Under the pieces are notes generated by a model. It did no database searches. It was not told the DNA's origin and worked only from the letters and a program-made list of their open reading frames with translations. A DNA stretch of 64,000 bases, taken from the NCBI RefSeq assembly GCF_949628215.1, contig NW_027441288.1, forward strand, positions 62,001 through 126,000. Direction: 5' to 3'. Shown one piece after another: positions 15,001 through 24,810 of the stretch. This stretch comes from Phalacrocorax aristotelis. Lineage: Eukaryota > Chordata > Aves > Suliformes > Phalacrocoracidae. Both the position numbers and the translations under genes were made by a program. Numbering within the stretch: position 1 is the first letter of the stretch; every line of letters starts with the position of its first letter.

Positions 15001-17330
15001 TGGGATGTACTGGGACGGACTGGGAGGGAACTGGGACGGACTGGGATGCACTGGTAGGGAACTGGGATGTACTGGGAGGAAACTGGAATGTCCCAGTTGA
15101 CACCCACTTCCCTCCCAGTTTCCTCCCAGTATATCCCAGTTTCCTCCCAGTACATCCCAGTAAATCCCAGTTCGCTCCCAGTACATCCCAGTACATTCCA
15201 GTTCCGTTCCTGTACATCCCAATACATCCCAGTTCCATGCCAGTACATCCCAGTTACCTACCAGTTCATCCCCGTACATCCCAATTCCCTCCCGGTTCAC
15301 TACCACTTCTTTCCCAGTGCCTCCCAATACATCCCAGTTCCGTCCCATTACATCCCAGTACATCCCAGTTCCCTCCCAGTACGTCCCAGTTCCCTCCCAG
15401 TACGTCCCAGTTCCCTCCCAGTACTGGGAGGGAGCTGGGATGTACTGGGAGGCACTACAATGTGCGGGGATGCCCTGGGATGTACCGTGGAGGAACTAGG
15501 ATGTACAGGCTTGTACTGGGTTGTACCGGGTGGAACTGGCAGGGATTTGGGATGTACCAGGATCTACTGGGATGTACTGGGAGGTAACTGTTATGTACTG
15601 GGAAGGAACAGGGAGGGAACTGGGATGTACTGGGAGGGAACTGGTATGTACTGGGAGTGAACTGGTATGTAGTAGGATGTACTGGGTGGGAACTGGGATG
15701 TACCAGGATGTACTGGGATGTACTGGGAGGGAACTGGTATGTACTGGGAGGGAACTGGGATGTAGTGGGAGGGAACTGGGAGGGAACTGGGATTTACTGG
15801 GAGGGAACTGGGATGTACTGGGACATACTGGGAGGGAACTGGGATGTACTGGGAGGGGATTGGGACGGACTGGGAGGGAACTGGGATGTACTGGGAGGGA
15901 ACTGGATGTACTGTGAGGACACTGGGATGTACTGGTATGTACTGGGAGGGAAGTGTTATGTACTGAGGGGAACTGGGACGTACTGGGATGTGCTGGGAGG
16001 GAACTGTGAAGTACTGGGGTGTACTTAGCAGGAACTGGGAGGGAACTGGCATGTACTGGGATGTACTGGAATGGAACTGGGAGTGAACTGTGTGTGAACT
16101 GTGAGGGAACTGGGATGTACTGGGAGGGAACTGGCATGTACTGGGATGTACTGCAATGGAACTGGGAGTGAACTGTGTGTGAACTGTGAGGGAACTGAGA
16201 TGTACTGGAGGGAACTGGGATGTACTGGGATATACTGGAGGGAACTGGAATGGACTAAGTGGGAACTGGGACGTACTGGGAGGGAACTAGGACGCACTGG
16301 TAGGGAACTGGGACGGAACTGGGATGTACTGGGACGTACTGGGAGGGAACTGGGACGTACTGGGAGGTAACTGTTGTGTACTGGGAGTGAACTGGGAGGG
16401 AACTGGTATGTAGTAGGATGTACTGGGAGGGAACTGGGATGTACTGGGACGGAGTGGGAGGGAACTGGGATGTACTGGGATGGAACTTTGAAGTACTGGG
16501 ATGTACTTAGAGGAAACTGGGAGGCAACTGGCATGTACTGGGATGTACTGGAATGGAAGTGGGAGTGAACTGTGTGTGAACTGTGAGGGAACTGGGATGT
16601 ACTGGAGGGAACTGGGACGGACTGGGAGGGAACTGGGACGGACTGGGAGGGAAATGGGATGTACTGGGCTGCACTGGTAGGGAACTGGGATGTACTGGGA
16701 GGAAACTGGAATGTCCCAGTTGACACCCACTTCCCTCCCAGTGCCTCCCAGTATATTCCAGTTTCCACCCAGTACATCCAGTTTCCTCCCAGTACATCCC
16801 AGTAAATTCCAATTTGCTCCCAGTACATCCCAGTACATCGCAGTACATTCCAGTTCCGTTCCTGTACATCCCAATACATCCCCGTTCCATGCCAGTACAT
16901 CCCAGTTTCCTACCACTTCATCCCCGTACATCCCAGTTCCCTCCCGGTTCGCTACCACTTCTTTCCCAGTGCCTCCCAATACATCCCAGTTCCGTCCCAT
17001 TACATCCCAGTACATCCCAGTTCCCTCCCAGTACATCCCAGGTCCCTCCCAGTACATCCCAGTTCCCTCCCAGTACATCCCAGGTCCCTCCCAGTACTGG
17101 GAGGGACCTGGGATGTACTGGGAGGCACTACAATGTGCGGGGATGCCCTGGGATGTACTGTGGAGGAACTAGGATGTACCGGCTTGTACTGGGTTGTACC
17201 GGGTGGAACTGGCAGGGATTTGGGATGTACCAGGATCTACTGGGATGTACTGGGATGTACTGGGAGGTAACTGTTATGTACTGGGAAGGAACTGGGAGGG
17301 AACTGTGAGGGAACTGTGAGGGAACTGTGA
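1..17330. repeat. Outer-left minisatellite array with ~1.04 kb higher-order units
   Basis: The array is built from a 10-bp module ACTGGGATGT joined to an 11-bp module ACTGGGAGGGA, giving a 21-bp period with many point variants. Each higher-order unit has a long G-rich half (about 650 bp on the + strand) followed by a C-rich half (about 350 bp) that is the inverted form. The change from G-rich to C-rich occurs at a conserved TTGACACCCACTTCC segment, for example near 501, 1515, 2571, 3599 and 4656. The change back occurs at CCCAGTACTGGG. A non-minisatellite marker, ACTACAATGTGCGGGGATG, starts at about 868, 1904, 2982, 3986, 5043, 6081, 7044, 8330, 9921, 10116, 10860, 11898, 12092, 12836, 13873, 15454 and 17128, so the usual spacing is 1.0-1.08 kb. 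There is no credible gene. The left edge of the array lies outside the window. Confidence 0.97.
8330..15454. repeat. Multi-unit duplication blocks inside the minisatellite
   Basis: Two levels of recent duplication show in the marker spacings. The pattern 195 + 744 + 1038 bp occurs twice in a row, at 9,921-11,898 and 11,898-13,873, which is a tandem duplication of about 1,976 bp. The flanking blocks 8,330-9,921 and 13,873-15,454 (about 1,590 and 1,581 bp) share the same unusual internal order, including a GCAGCAACTGGGAGG variant and a C-rich half lacking some words. Local point variants such as the two short 195-bp units with TGGAAGGCACTAC recur in both copies. This indicates unequal exchange of multi-unit blocks rather than simple slippage. 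Confidence 0.8.
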
Positions 17331-18060
17331 GGAGGGGGGCGGCCCCCCGGGCCCCAGCCCCCCCCCCCCCGCCTGCGGCCAGGCCCCGCGGCCGCCGGCC
17401 CCTTCCTCCTCTGCCCGCTCCCGTCGCAGACGGCTCGGTATGTGTCACGAGCGGCAGCCCCGTTCAGCAGCTCTCGCAGGGCGCGCGGCTCTGCCCGGCC
17501 GTGACCGGGGCCCGCAGGGGTTTCCCGCTCGCCCCGAGAAGGCGCTGGCCCCGAGCCGGGGCGTCCCGCCCCGCCCCGCCCGGCCCTCGGCGCCCTCGCG
17601 AGCTGAGCGCGGCCCGGCCAGCAGGGGGCGCTGGCGCTCACCGGCTGGGCGCGGGGGCGGTCCGGCGCGGGGGCGGGGCCGGTGGGGGCCGTTCCTTCCG
17701 GCCGCCTTTTAAGGGCCGCCCCGCGGGGCTCGGGCTTCCGGTGGCGCGTGCTCGTCGGAGCGGGGGCGGGAGCGGTGCGTGTGGAGGCCGAAGGGCCGGT
17801 GCGTGTGGCGGCCGGGTCGCGAGGCGTCCCTGTGCGGTGCCGGGGCCCCTCTGCGGCCCGGCGTGGGAAGCCCGCGGCCGGCGGAGCCTGCTCGGAGCTG
17901 GGCGGGGAGCGCCGCGGCGGTCCGGCCGCCGGCAGCCATCCCCTGCGGTGGCCGGCAGCCCCTCGGGACGCCTGGAGGCCTGGCGGTGCCCGAGCCTCGC
18001 CTGCGGCAGCCGCCTGAGAGAGCAGCGCGGCCGTGTCCGGGGGCCGGAGAGCGCTGGTGG
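17331..18060 (+). promoter_or_regulatory. CpG island A (left): promoter and noncoding first exon candidate
   Basis: This is a very GC- and CpG-rich block that begins abruptly where the minisatellite ends, with a self-complementary GGGGGGCGGCCCCCC. It carries GC boxes, two ETS-type CTTCCGG sites (17,695-17,701 and 17,735-17,741) and a TATA-like TTTTAAGG at 17,707-17,714. A likely noncoding first exon runs from about 17,750 to 18,060 and ends at a strong splice donor, GTGAGT, at 18,061. No in-frame start codon is evident in the exon, so it is probably 5' UTR or a noncoding RNA leader. A close copy sits at 31,211-31,921, and both are mirrored in the other arm. Transcription would run toward the centre of the palindrome. 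The host gene name is not recognised. Confidence 0.6.
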
Positions 18061-18999
18061 GTGAGTTCGGGCAGCGGGTGGGTCTCCGTGTGAGGTGAGG
18101 CCTGGCGCGGGCCGGGGGGTATCTCCGTGCGGGTCGGGCCGGGGGCGGGGCGGGGGCCGTGCCCCGCAGAGGAGCCCCGGTCGGGCATCGTTCGCTTTTC
18201 CACAATGTAGGGCTCTCCCCGGTTATTTTTTGTGTACTGTGTTTTGGGTCACCTGAAACCCTTTGGCCGGTTACGTTTGGTGCGGGGAGATGGCAGGTCT
18301 GGAGCCTGAAAGATCTCTGGTGGGGGGTGGGGGAGGTATTTCTTGCCTTAAAACTCTGAGCCCACCTCGTGAGTCTCGTGACTGTGGCAAATGGCTGAGT
18401 CGGGCGTTTTCTGATAACTAACTTCTGAACGTGTGCGTGTGTAGGCACGGGGAGATTTGTGCAGTGTGACGGAGCCCCTTGTGCTTCTGTGCTAATGTCT
18501 ACCTGTTCTAGACCTCCAGAGTTGGAAAGCCTTTGTTTAGTGCCTAGTTGTGCCTGCGTAACAAATGTTTTAGCTGCTGATGGGTTATACCTCTGCTGCG
18601 AACTTCTTGCTGGGTGGCTTGATTGTTTCTGGTTGTCCGTGTAAATCTAGGCAGCTATTTTCTGCCCCGTGGTGAAGCCTATCGCTTTGGATAACAAAGG
18701 GCAGGAGTGCAATAAAGAAAAAGGTGATTCGTCTGCTGCAGCTCCTTGGAAACAATTCGTTCCTTATTTTCTGCCCTTGGGCAGGCGTTGTGCTTTCCAG
18801 ATAATGCAGCCTCTCCTGTGCCTGTCCACGCCGTGCATTTTGTCCTGCCCTTGCTTGAAAAGGCTCTCCTTGCCTTCCTCCCCTCTGCTGCAGTTGCCTT
18901 AATCTCTCGCTGCTGCTGCTGCTGCTGCTGGAAGAGGGATAAAGGGAGTGTTGTCGATCGGGTTGTTAAAAGCTTTTTCGCGGGCTGTAACGCGCGGGA
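18061..18999 (+). other. Intron-like stretch downstream of CpG island A
   Basis: The GC content falls gradually here. The first half (to about 18,562) has a near-identical counterpart in unit B (31,922-32,406); the rest has none, because unit B lacks the following ~3.3 kb. I see several pyrimidine-AG acceptor-like sites (for example TGTGTGTAG before 18,445 and TGTTCTAG near 18,510) but no exon I can defend. No protein-coding segment was recognised. Confidence 0.4.
18911..18930 (+). repeat. (TGC)n microsatellite, left copy
   Basis: A run of six TGC units plus TG. The right-arm copy at 57,761-57,783 is one trinucleotide longer, so the two arms differ by one repeat unit. Confidence 0.95.
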
Positions 19000-19019
19000 A
19001 AGGGGGGCCGGGGGGAGGA

Positions 19020-19497
19020 TCAGTTTGCGGGGAAAATGGGAAACCAACATCACCTTCCCCTCCTACGGCGCAGCCCGGCCGCACGGCTCCCCGGGGATGC
19101 CCCTGCCCGCGGGTGTACCGTGTGTGCGCCCCCCGCGTAGGGCGGGGGACGACGACACCCCCACACACACCGTCGGCGGCACTGGGGCAACCCCTGCCCC
19201 AGGGCTCCGCGCTCGTACCCGGCTCTCCCCGCTCCGGCACGGCACGGGGCTGGACGCACCGAGAAGACCCCGGAGCGGCTTCTCGCGTCCGGGCGAGAAC
19301 AGGGCCCGGCCCCGAGCAGCCGAGCGGGCACCGCCGGTAGCTCGGAGGAGCGGGGCCGGCTCGGCTCGAGGCGTCAGAGCGAAAAGGGACGAGAACCGTC
19401 CCGGAGCGTCCGGGGGTTGGGGGGGTTGGCGGATGGTCCGGTGGCCGGGTTCGGCTCCGTGCCGGGCCGTGGGGCAGCCGGAGCCGCGCCAGAGCAG
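19020..19497 (+). promoter_or_regulatory. Second CpG island with first-exon candidate ending at a splice donor
   Basis: A second CpG-dense block begins near 19,050 and remains GC-rich to about 20,100. A candidate first exon ends with CAG at 19,497 followed by GTGAGGAG, a good splice donor. No TATA box is evident, as expected for a CpG-island promoter. This island is absent from unit B, where a deletion removed 18,562-21,832. Long open frames run through it on both strands (for example 19,417-20,118 on + and 19,374-19,979 on -), but their Pro/Arg/Gly/Ala bias is what CpG-rich DNA produces. Confidence 0.5.
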
Positions 19498-22123
19498 GTG
19501 AGGAGCCGCATGGCCGGGCGCGCTGTGGGTCGGCGGGTTTGGGCTGTGGGGTCTCCCGGTCCGCGGAGCCCCCGGGGGGGCGGCGGGGTGCGGGCAGCAG
19601 CGGCCCCGGGCCGAGCGCTGTCGTGGGTCGGTGGTTGGGTTTTGGGGCCGAGCCCGTGCCCGTCCCCGGGGAGTAGGGGCAGCCCCACCCGGCTCTCGAC
19701 TGCTCCTCGTCGGGGTCGGGCGGCGGCGGCGGCGACCCCGGCGGGGGCTCCTGCGGTGCCGGGCGGGTCCCCCCTTGCCCGCGAGGCAGGCAGGGACCCC
19801 GGCTGCTGCCGCCGCGGTTTGCTGGAGGCGGGCCGGGCCCGGCCCCCTGTGGGGTTGGGGTGCGGGCCCGGCGCTGCCGGGGAAACGAGGCCTGCGAGAG
19901 CAGGAAGAAAGCGCTGCCGGGCCGGCGCTGGGCTGCCCCGCCGGGGTGCGGGGCCGGGCCCGCGCAGTTCAGTTCCCAAGGCCTCCCCGACAGTGCCCGC
20001 GTGGGCCGTGGGGGTGCAGGGCTGCGGGGTGGCTGCGCTCTCCGCGGCCCTGAGCGTTGCCCGTGGGGACTGCGGAGGGGGCCGGGACGCAGCCAGGTTC
20101 AGCTGGTTTGGTCCCTGAGCGTGGAGAGCACAGCTCTTCTGTTCCTGGGCCTTGAGAGCAGGCTCCTGTGGCTGACGCCGGGGCCCTGAAACAGATCGAG
20201 TCGTGCGTTTTGAGGGCCTGAGCGAGGGGACTAAGTGGTGTGGTTTTGGGCTGAGGAGCAGAGGTCAAGTGCTGCGCTTTTGGGACTTGAGAACAGGCTC
20301 AGCAGCTGGGCTTTTTGGCTCAGAACCGGTCCCAAAGTGAGCTGGTTTGGGGGCCAAAAGCAGAAGCCGGTTTGGCTGCTTGTGGGGGTGGCGTGGGGGC
20401 ATCGGGGGCTGCAGGGGAAAGCAAGGGTTGGGCAGGGTACGAGGACCCTCCCCGGAGGTGGGGGTCCGGTCACATCGGACCCCGAAGTTCGGGAGGCCGG
20501 CATGCACCAGAGCGAACTCGCCACCTGAGGCGGGTCTCTGGAGGAAGGGTGCTTTTTGGATCCAGTGCAGCGCACCCTCTTTGGGTCCAGCTCTTCATTC
20601 TGCGCTGCTTAGAAGAGTTATTAACCAATTAATTAAACATACAAACTAAGTCACAACAGCTCTATCGGCTCCATCGTGGTTTGGAGCTCTGAATCGGTTT
20701 CATTTGGTGTCTAACACATTTTTTCCCCGAGGAGAGGCTACGTTTCAAGTTAATTAGTTTTCTCACAAGTGTGTCAGTCGATAAAATTGAGTTACGATTA
20801 TTAAAACCACAAAGGTGACAGGAGTCTCACGGATCGGGTCTATTTCTGAAAATGTATTCATCCCATGCAAATGTCATCGGGATACAGATCATCTGCACTT
20901 CATGCTCTGACAAGACAAGATGCTGAGACAGGGATGAGCTCCAAAAGGACTACTGAAAAGAAAAAAAACCCACGCACTTCATGAAGTCATGGGGGGTTTT
21001 TTTGTTTGCATTTGGGGGGGCGGGGTGGCTTTAACAAAAGAGTGCAGTGTTGGCTGGCAGCAGCCTGCAGAGCATTTTTGCTGCCTGATCTCTCCTGTTC
21101 TTCTCTTCCACTCCTCTTTCAGGGCTGTAATTGTCATTTGGATAGTTTTAGAAGAGCAGTTAAGTTCCTCGCCTGTGTCTCAATGTGCTGGTAATACCAG
21201 GAAGGTGAATGCTTGAACCGGTCGGGCGGGTGGGAATAACTTGGCTGCAGGTAGAACTTCTGAGGGAAGACCAGCAAAACCAGGAAGCAAATAGCAAGTT
21301 CCCAAAAAATGTGCGGGTGTCAAACACATAAAAGTTTTATTGCCGAATGTTTTGTTTTTGGCAATATGTTCCAAATGCCTATTTTTGGTAAACATAACTT
21401 TTCAGGAGATTCAGGGTTGTGTGTGGCAAAACATGTCCCTCTGTTTTTGTGTCCTGCCGCACAAACGGCCGGCGGCAGGGCTCTCGTTCCCCGCTCTCGC
21501 TATTGCCACAGCAGGGCTGCGATATTTAGACCTAAGGGATGGGTTTAGGAATGGAAGGAGAGAGAACGCCTGTGTTCTGTAAGGGCTATGAATGCTGACC
21601 CTTTGCCTCCGTCTGCCGCTTTTCCTGTGCGGGTGATGAAGCCGTTTTACTTTCCTCTGTTGTTCCTGGTCTAAGTAGTTGCAAGGCTGTCGCCGCTGTG
21701 GGTGTGCAATTTGTGTTGCTGTGTTTCTGTGGAGTCCTAGCTACGGCTCGCTTCTAGTGTGGCCAAGCGTCAAGGTAGGGCTTTCAGCTTAAAGCTTCAG
21801 AAGCGCTGCGTGCCGAGATGGGTGTAGGTGAAACTGCTGTTGCGCCTGCAGCTGTGCTCGCAGGGATGCTGGGTGGCTCCGCATCAAACCGGCGAGGTGC
21901 GCGTGGACCTCCGTCGGGCTGCGCCCTGGGTGCGCGAGCGTGCCGTGTTTTTGCTGTTCCGGCTTGTATGTGCGAGGGCTTAACGTTTGATTTAATGCAT
22001 TTCCTTTAACGGCAGGCTGTAGTTGGGCTCTAGATGGTATTCCTACGTGGGCGCAGGAGCTGTGGAATGGTTAAGCTGTTGCTGTGCCTCCAGGTGACTT
22101 GTTCAGTAACACTGTTTTTCCAG
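19498..22123 (+). other. Long intron or intergenic stretch
   Basis: 19,498-20,120 is the GC-rich shoulder of the CpG island. 20,100-20,560 carries imperfect repeated phrases around GCTGGTTTGG and CCTGAGCG. 20,600-22,100 is more AT-rich, with homopolymer G and T runs near 20,990-21,030. The segment 21,832-21,890 has a second copy in unit B at 32,404-32,463, which marks the far side of the unit B deletion. I see no convincing exon, RNA gene or known transposon. Confidence 0.4.
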
Positions 22124-22183
22124 GTGCAGATGGATGAGTCGTGCAGGGCAACGGAGGAGAGCCCAGGGGAGCGCTGTAAGAAG
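22124..22183 (+). CDS. Putative first coding exon of a small unrecognised gene (left)
   Basis: The exon is bounded by a pyrimidine tract and AG (TTTTTCCAG, ending 22,123) and by GTGAGTC at 22,184. It contains an ATG at 22,130 followed by 17 more codons (beginning MDESCRATEE) and ends in phase 0. The final codons differ between arms: left has Arg-Cys-Lys-Lys and the right copy has Cys-Cys-Lys-Lys through a CpG-to-TpG change. Joined directly to the exon at 23,547 and then 23,720, the frame stays open for about 86 codons. No family was recognised. The exon borders are good but the coding claim is weak because there is no homology. Confidence 0.4.
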
Positions 22184-23181
22184 GTGAGTCTGTGTGTAGT
22201 ACTGGAGGGAAGATGTGACTGATGGCTATAGGGCTCCATTATGGGTTTTACTCTTTTTTTTTTTTTTTTGTGATCTGAGGGTGCTAAGCGATGAGCCGAG
22301 CGTGATGTGGGCCCTGGAGGTGAGTCAGGCAAGGTGACCGGTGCTTGGTGGGCTGGAGTAGGTGTTCTTTTTCAGGTTATTCAGGGTTTTTTCTCCTTCT
22401 CTTCACTTTCCCATCCCAATTTGGGGCCGATTCCCTCAAACGGGGACTTCCCCCTGTGGGGCTGCTTATGCAGCCTGGGAGCTGCTGCCTGGGCACAAAA
22501 ATACCTCAAACCCCTTGACTCTGGGCCTGCAATGAGGGGTGAAAATACAGGAAGAATTCTGGTGGAAAGAAAACAACTTGGGGCTTCTGGGAAAGCCAAC
22601 TCCAGCTGGATTTGTGCGGCTGGAAAGGAAAAAAAAAAGGGGGTGGGGGGAAGGAACAACAACCTAAAAGCACCCACCAACCATTCTCATGCACAAAACC
22701 GAAAGTGAAAATGACCATTTTTTGTAGGGCAAAAGCACAAAAAATCCCCACAGAACTCAGTAGTTTGGAAAAGCAACCCCAATTATTACATTATGTAAAG
22801 AAGGCGGGGGAAAAAAAAAGAAAACCAAACCAAAACCCGATCACAACCCTGATGCCACATGCCTACAAGCAGTTCCTGGGGCTTATTCTGCGGGGGTGGG
22901 AACCCAACCCTGTTCCCCAGGTTTGCTGTGCTGCTTCTCCTCCCTCGAGACACTTTGCTGTTTGGTGCAGAGGCAATGAATGGCGCTGCTGGGGCTGCGA
23001 GGGGGAAAGGTGCAGAGGAATAGAAGCTCTGTGGATGCAGCCAAGTTACGGTTTCTGGATGGTATTAATCGAGAAGAGTAATTCAGATAATGCTGCTGCC
23101 CAGCGACCAGAATTGGGTACTGAGCCCGGGAGCCGTGCACGCGCGGTGGCGTCCCTGTGATCCCCATTGCTCTCTCCGCAG
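22184..23181 (+). other. Intron candidate with homopolymer tracts
   Basis: This lies between two splice-bounded exons. It has an ~18-T run at about 22,252-22,269, an A/G-rich part at 22,600-22,840 and purine runs near 22,800. Open frames here (for example 22,612-23,160) are long only by chance and carry poly-Lys stretches. No gene was recognised. Confidence 0.4.
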
Positions 23182-23245
23182 GTAACAGCCCTGCGATGCT
23201 GCAGTGCCTGCGAGGTGATGCCGCCGTGCTCGTTGCTGCTTCCTG
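23182..23245 (+). CDS. Optional 64-nt exon candidate (left)
   Basis: The borders are CTCTCCGCAG (ending 23,181) and GTAAGG at 23,246. The length of 64 nt is not a multiple of three. Including it after the exon at 22,124 keeps this exon open but shifts the next exon into a frame that stops near 23,673. An ATG inside it at 23,196 opens another frame that continues into the next exon to a stop at about 23,656. It could therefore be an alternative exon, a 5' UTR exon, or part of a noncoding RNA. The product was not recognised. Confidence 0.3.
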
Positions 23246-23546
23246 GTAAGGAAAGGCCTCCTCTGCTCTTGCTGCAGCGTGGTGGTGTGTCGGACACGAT
23301 TCCCTGTGTCGGGTGAGGCCTAGGGCTGCCGGCGAGGTGAGCGAGCCCCTTTGGTGGGTGCAGGGGTATCTCCTTGTGTGCCTGTACTACTGGGGCTGGT
23401 GGGATGGGAAGCTTCAAATGACCCGCCGAGGCAGGCTTCTGGTATGCTAAAGGCGAGCGGGTGAGGGCAGCCCTAGGAGTTACCCGGGAGCTGATAGAAG
23501 GGAAGAGGGAAAGGAGGAGGAGGATGATGACCTTTTCCCCCTGCAG

Positions 23547-23684
23547 CTTCTGGGTGCAGAAGATGGCCGACTCCCCAGCTCACCAGAGCTCCCCCTCAGC
23601 CTCCCCTGGCCCCCCTTGCCCCGTGCGCCTGCCCCCAGCTCCAGCACGGGCGAGCTAGGCTACGTGCCTAGGAAGCCTCATCTG
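23547..23684 (+). CDS. Putative Pro-rich coding exon (left)
   Basis: The acceptor is CCCCCTGCAG (ending 23,546) and the donor GTAAGA at 23,685. The 138-nt exon is fully open in phase 0 (46 codons), Pro/Ser/Leu-rich, starting LLGAEDGRLP and ending RKPHL. The same nucleotides also give a second frame starting MADSPAHQ that stops at about 23,656. Unit B has a diverged version at 32,814 that stops early because 598 bp separate its two halves there. The mirror copy is at 53,004-53,141. No domain is visible. Confidence 0.35.
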
Positions 23685-23719
23685 GTAAGAGCTGTAAGAC
23701 ACCCACGTATTCTCTTCAG

Positions 23720-23829
23720 GTGGAGGACGGCCTAGAGTCTGGAGCTGCAGAAGAGGCAGGGAGGAGAGGAGGGGAAAGAAGCATCTGAACGGCTAAATTG
23801 TGCCAGCAGCGCTGAGAGCGAGAGTCACG
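23720..23829 (+). CDS. Putative last coding exon with stop, then 3' UTR (left)
   Basis: The acceptor is TTCTCTTCAG (ending 23,719). In phase 0 the exon reads 22 codons, acidic then Arg/Gly-rich (begins VEDGLESGAA), to a TGA at 23,786-23,788. The exon ends at 23,829 before GTGAGTCC, so a further noncoding exon would be expected downstream, where the pyrimidine-rich array and then the ERV lie. Unit B has a copy at 33,580-33,689 (Gly to Ser at the fourth residue) and the mirror is at 52,859-52,968. One base of the untranslated part differs between arms (A versus G near the donor). Confidence 0.35.
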
Positions 23830-23849
23830 GTGAGTCCTGGGCCACTGGG

Positions 23850-24173
23850 GCCCCGTTGCCTCTCTTGTGCGTCCTGGGCCCTCCCTGTCTCTCCCCCGGC
23901 CCCCTCTCTTTCCTTACCTGCTGCAAAATTTACTTTTTTTTTTGCGCCCCCCCCCCCCCCGCACCTTCTTTCTCCATCTCGCTCTGAGTGTCTCCCTGCC
24001 TCCCCGTCTTTTCAGTCCTCCCTCTCTCTGTCCTGTAGCCTGTGGCTCCTTTTTCTTTCTCCGCCTCTCTCTGCCTGGCTCTGGCTCCGTTTTTTTTTAT
24101 TTTATTCCTCCTGCTCTGTCCTGTAGCCTGTCGGTGTTTTGTTGTTCTCTGGCTCTCTTGATCTGACTCCCTG
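23850..24173 (+). repeat. Pyrimidine-rich ~90-100 bp tandem array, part 1 (left)
   Basis: These are degenerate tandem units rich in CTCTCTCTG, TTTTTCTTTCTC and CTGGCTC. Each contains the word CCTGTAGCCTGT (for example 24,032 and 24,120). The array is interrupted by the ERV and resumes at 29,797. It includes a T8 and a long C tract that vary in length between copies. Confidence 0.8.
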
Positions 24174-24736
24174 TGTTACCAAAAAACGCGTTAAAATCGG
24201 AAACGACTCCTCAACACCAATTTAGTATTAAAGAGCAGGCATTCTTTATTCGCGGCGCCGGATGCACGGGGGATCGCTCCTCCTGGCGTGCGTACCTCAC
24301 GCACCTTTCCCGTACAATTTGTAGATCAATGTTTTACGTATTCATACATATTCATTATTGTCCTGTCTGCTGATTGGTACAAACTTGCTCGTTCCGTATG
24401 TAAATCGCTGCGCAGGCTCGGTTGTCCTCTTCCGTTGTTCTCTTCTGTTACTTGGGTCGGTGGTGGTCTGTGAGTCGGTGGTCGCGATCTCCCCCTGCCG
24501 GAATTACCTTTTAGCTTCTCGGCTCTTACTCTTGGCAGTCTTGGCTAGTTTTCTCAGTCCGCTAAGCGAAACAGCGTTTTTTCATCCTTTTCTGACAGAA
24601 GCACGTTGTCTGTTGTTCTGTTCGCATTAATGATCGCCTATGGACTAAAATGCAGATCGACAGATACGCTGATTGGTACGCTCCATGTTCCCGTAATGGA
24701 ACACCGTCTCTGGTTGATTTCATCACTTTGGTTACA
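24174..24736 (-). repeat. 3' LTR of the left ERV
   Basis: 563 bp, TG...CA. The polyadenylation signal AATAAA is intact here, and two CCAAT boxes are present in the U3 part (CGTACCAATCAGC and TTGTACCAATCAGC). The LTR follows a polypurine tract of the AGGGGAAA type at 24,737-24,744. It differs from the 5' LTR by about 30 substitutions by my hand alignment, plus missing 4-bp and 11-bp pieces. Confidence 0.92.
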
Positions 24737-24810
24737 TTTCCCCTGTTTGGAAGTTCTGAAATAATAATTTTCTCAATACTTCCATCCTAGATCAATAATA
24801 TTCCACTATG

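Noticed and set aside
17237-18448. 403-codon minus-strand frame across CpG island A, and similar frames at 58,500-59,576 and 44,596-45,519
   Set aside because: CpG-rich DNA lacks stops. The frames run from minisatellite into the island, are antisense to the splice donor, and have Pro/Arg/Ala/Gly composition only.
21600-21720. C/D-box snoRNA suggested by TGATGA and CTGA words
   Set aside because: The boxes are in the wrong order or spacing and no terminal stem is visible.
22612-23160. 182-codon frame in the intron candidate, also open in the right arm
   Set aside because: Starts in poly-Lys/Gly runs, crosses no splice logic, and being open in both arms only reflects recent duplication.
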